64,000 bases of DNA from positions 31,453-95,452 of the forward strand of contig CAYRNR010000010.1 in the NCBI GenBank assembly GCA_964425605.1, in the 5' to 3' direction. Below the pieces are notes generated by a model. It searched no databases, was not told the DNA's origin, and saw only the letters and a list, made by a program, of their open reading frames with translations. Made by a program: the position numbers and the translations under genes. Source of the DNA: CAYRNR01 sp964425605. Lineage in GTDB: Bacteria; Myxococcota_A; UBA796; UBA9615; CAYRNR01. This document shows, in pieces, positions 62,519 to 64,000 of this stretch (position 1 is the first letter of the stretch; each line of letters starts with the position of its first letter).

Positions 62519-63840
62519 CAGAACCTCCCCGTCGCGGTGATCACGGGTCCGGGGATCAGCGTCACCTGGGATTCGCGGGCGCGGGGATCCACGAGCAGGA
62601 TGAACCCGGTCACGGCGGCGGTTGCGCCGGCCACACCGATGATGAAGCCCGCCTCGTTGGCGTCGCGCTGGCGCTCGTAGTCCACGCGATCGGTCTCCGC
62701 GCGGCCCCACTGGTAGTGGGCGCCGTGAACCGCGAAGCCCGTGATCGCGGTCGCCCCGCCGATCCCCAGGACGATGGCCCCTGCGATCTGCTGCTGCTTG
62801 CCGGCGCTCAGGGGTTCGACGGTCCTGGGTCGTGTCGTCGTGGGTGGTGGCTGGACCGGAGGCGGGGTCACCGTCGCCACGGTGCCCCCCTCTGGCGGCC
62901 CCGGGACCACGCGGACCTCCCGGGACTCCGCCTGGAAGCGGTAGACCTTCTCGAGGTGGGGCACGGCGATGTAGGCCTCGGCCGCGCCGGTCCACTCCAT
63001 GGCGGTGGCCAGCGCGTCCGCTGCCGCGTCCTGGCCCTCTCCGCCGGAGAACAACGCCTCGATGATCGAGTCCACCGGGACCAGGCTCACCGTCTGCCCC
63101 GGCTGCAGCGACACGGTGAAGAACTGTTCGCCTTCGTCCCGGCGGTGGACCAGCACCCGGTGCTCGCCGGCGGCCAGCGCGCCGTCTCCGGGGAACGTGC
63201 CGCCGTCGATGCGGATCTCCGGGTGGAGCTTGAACGAGTCCAGCACCTGCATCCGCGCCGCTGCGGCCTCCTCCGCCTCGGCGACGGCGCCGCCGAACAC
63301 GCGGCCTGCGTCCGGAGGGTAACGATCGTCCCACTGGGTCGTCGCGTCGAACGCCGCGGCGCGCGTGAAGGCCGCGCGCGCCTCGTCGATCCGGTCGCCC
63401 TCGAAGAGGGCGTACCCGAGGTACATGGCCACCTTGGCCAGGGTCACCGCCTCGGCGGGCTCGGAGAAGCACGCCAGGTCGTCCATCACCGGCTGGAGGA
63501 TCCGGGCGGCCTCCTCGTAGTCCCAGGCGTCGAGGGCTCCCTGTCCGCGCAACAGCAGGGTCTCGACGTCGAGCTGGGGCTTGCCCGCGGGACACAGCGA
63601 CGCCTCCCCCTCCCGCGCCCACATCTCGGCGCCACCGAAGGCGTAGTCCTCCAGCGCCAGCGCCCGTCCGGCCTGGTATCGCGTGAACCCCAGCTGCAGC
63701 ATGTCGCCGCGGACGGCGGACGCCCGCGCGTCGGTGAGCCCCGCGTGGAGGATGACCCACCCCGATCCCTCGGCGGCCCGCGCAGCCGGCGCCAGCAGCA
63801 ACGCCGCCAGCACCATCGTCCGCCAGAGCACAGGGGCCAT
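62518..63840 (-). CDS. exported TPR-like protein with C-terminal membrane helices
   Basis: A 440-residue protein: signal peptide ending ARAAE, a helical-repeat region (about 65-160, EEAARILQPVMDDL and IDEARAAFTRAAAFD) like TPRs, a PEGA-like beta segment (about 205-255, FKLHPEIRIDGGTFPGDGALAAGEH in part), a Pro/Thr linker and two hydrophobic helices (about 355-375 and 400-425). ATG 63840 has GGAAGGAG upstream. It is coupled to the lipoprotein downstream. The overall plan matches myxobacterial tetratricopeptide-PEGA envelope proteins. Confidence 0.78.
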   Translation of the reverse strand: MAPVLWRTMVLAALLLAPAARAAEGSGWVILHAGLTDARASAVRGDMLQLGFTRYQAGRALALEDYAFGGAEMWAREGEASLCPAGKPQLDVETLLLRGQGALDAWDYEEAARILQPVMDDLACFSEPAEAVTLAKVAMYLGYALFEGDRIDEARAAFTRAAAFDATTQWDDRYPPDAGRVFGGAVAEAEEAAAARMQVLDSFKLHPEIRIDGGTFPGDGALAAGEHRVLVHRRDEGEQFFTVSLQPGQTVSLVPVDSIIEALFSGGEGQDAAADALATAMEWTGAAEAYIAVPHLEKVYRFQAESREVRVVPGPPEGGTVATVTPPPVQPPPTTTRPRTVEPLSAGKQQQIAGAIVLGIGGATAITGFAVHGAHYQWGRAETDRVDYERQRDANEAGFIIGVAGATAAVTGFILLVDPRARESQVTLIPGPVITATGRF

Positions 63841-63933
63841 CGAGGCTCCTTCCGTTACCCCATTCACTCAAACCCTAGCAGACCCTCTGCCCAGCCACGT
63901 CAGCAGAAGGTAAAACCAGCGCCATCCCCGGGG

Positions 63934-64000
63934 CAGGGGTCAAGTCTGGTCTTGAGTCTTCTCCGCCGCGGAGAAGACTCAAGACCAGACTTGACCCCTG
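63934..64000. repeat. REP-like perfect palindrome, copy 2, at the window edge
   Basis: A 67-base hairpin with 32-base arms and a 3-base CCG loop. The outer 26 or so bases of each arm match the copy at 29246-29310, while the tip differs on both sides in a way that keeps pairing (CTTCTCCG/CGGAGAAG here). It may continue past the window end. Confidence 0.78.

Overview
The window comes from a very GC-rich bacterium that most resembles the Myxococcota / former Deltaproteobacteria. Three observations suggest this. Secreted proteins end in a Cys-x-Cys / hydrophobic / Arg-rich tail like the MYXO-CTERM sorting signal (genes ending at 8093, 8075 and 59767). Lipoproteins carry Asp-rich tethers encoded by GAC runs. 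Hanks-type kinases carry PEGA-like or AgmX-like C-terminal domains. No rRNA, tRNA, CRISPR array, transposase or phage genes were seen. Apart from two REP-like palindromes (29246-29310 and 63934-64000) the region reads as chromosomal.

Layout. 1-1124: a possible partial gene and a HepT-MntA toxin-antitoxin pair. 1293-6472: an ECF sigma / anti-sigma pair diverging from ndh-acnA. 6477-10358: secreted and envelope proteins. 10405-13143: acetyltransferase, DTW-domain protein and a variant Fic protein. 13214-16813: a secreted hydrolase and an Old-Yellow-Enzyme-like oxidoreductase. 16821-22662: a seven-gene suf Fe-S assembly operon (sufC-B-D-Rieske-S-U-T). 22849-29230: indolepyruvate oxidoreductase, an unusual sigma-54 activator, and rubrerythrin/rubredoxin genes. 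29346-33487: Rieske, Bcp, YceI, b561-like, DUF2064 and pentaheme cytochrome genes. 43447 down to 33619: ten tightly packed minus-strand genes running from DUF547 / outer-membrane / DUF547 through redox proteins and glycosyltransferases to an arsenosugar-type radical SAM protein (ArsS). 43787-49440: RpoH-like sigma factor, a heterodisulfide-reductase-like oxidoreductase, a kinase and a pseudokinase. 49471-63840: lipoproteins, a nucleotide-transporter homologue, an adenine methyltransferase, a subtilase and another kinase.

The most interesting system is a predicted sigma-54 regulon. The gene at 25378-27222 encodes an activator whose N-terminus is an apparently intact thioredoxin-type arsenate reductase / low-molecular-weight phosphatase domain, followed by a Cys-containing PAS domain, an AAA+ sigma-54 domain and a Fis-type HTH. 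The dyad TGTCTC(A/G)...(T/C)GAGACA recurs at five intergenic sites, and six GG-N10-G(C/A) sigma-54 promoters lie near four of them. At two loci one cluster of half-sites sits about midway between divergent sigma-54 promoters: ECF sigma / ndh, and the DUF547-to-ArsS operon / rpoH-like. The predicted regulon joins an ArsC-like sensor to respiratory, Fe-S, peroxide-defence and arsenosugar-type genes. A redox- or arsenic-stress response is a reasonable inference but is unproven.
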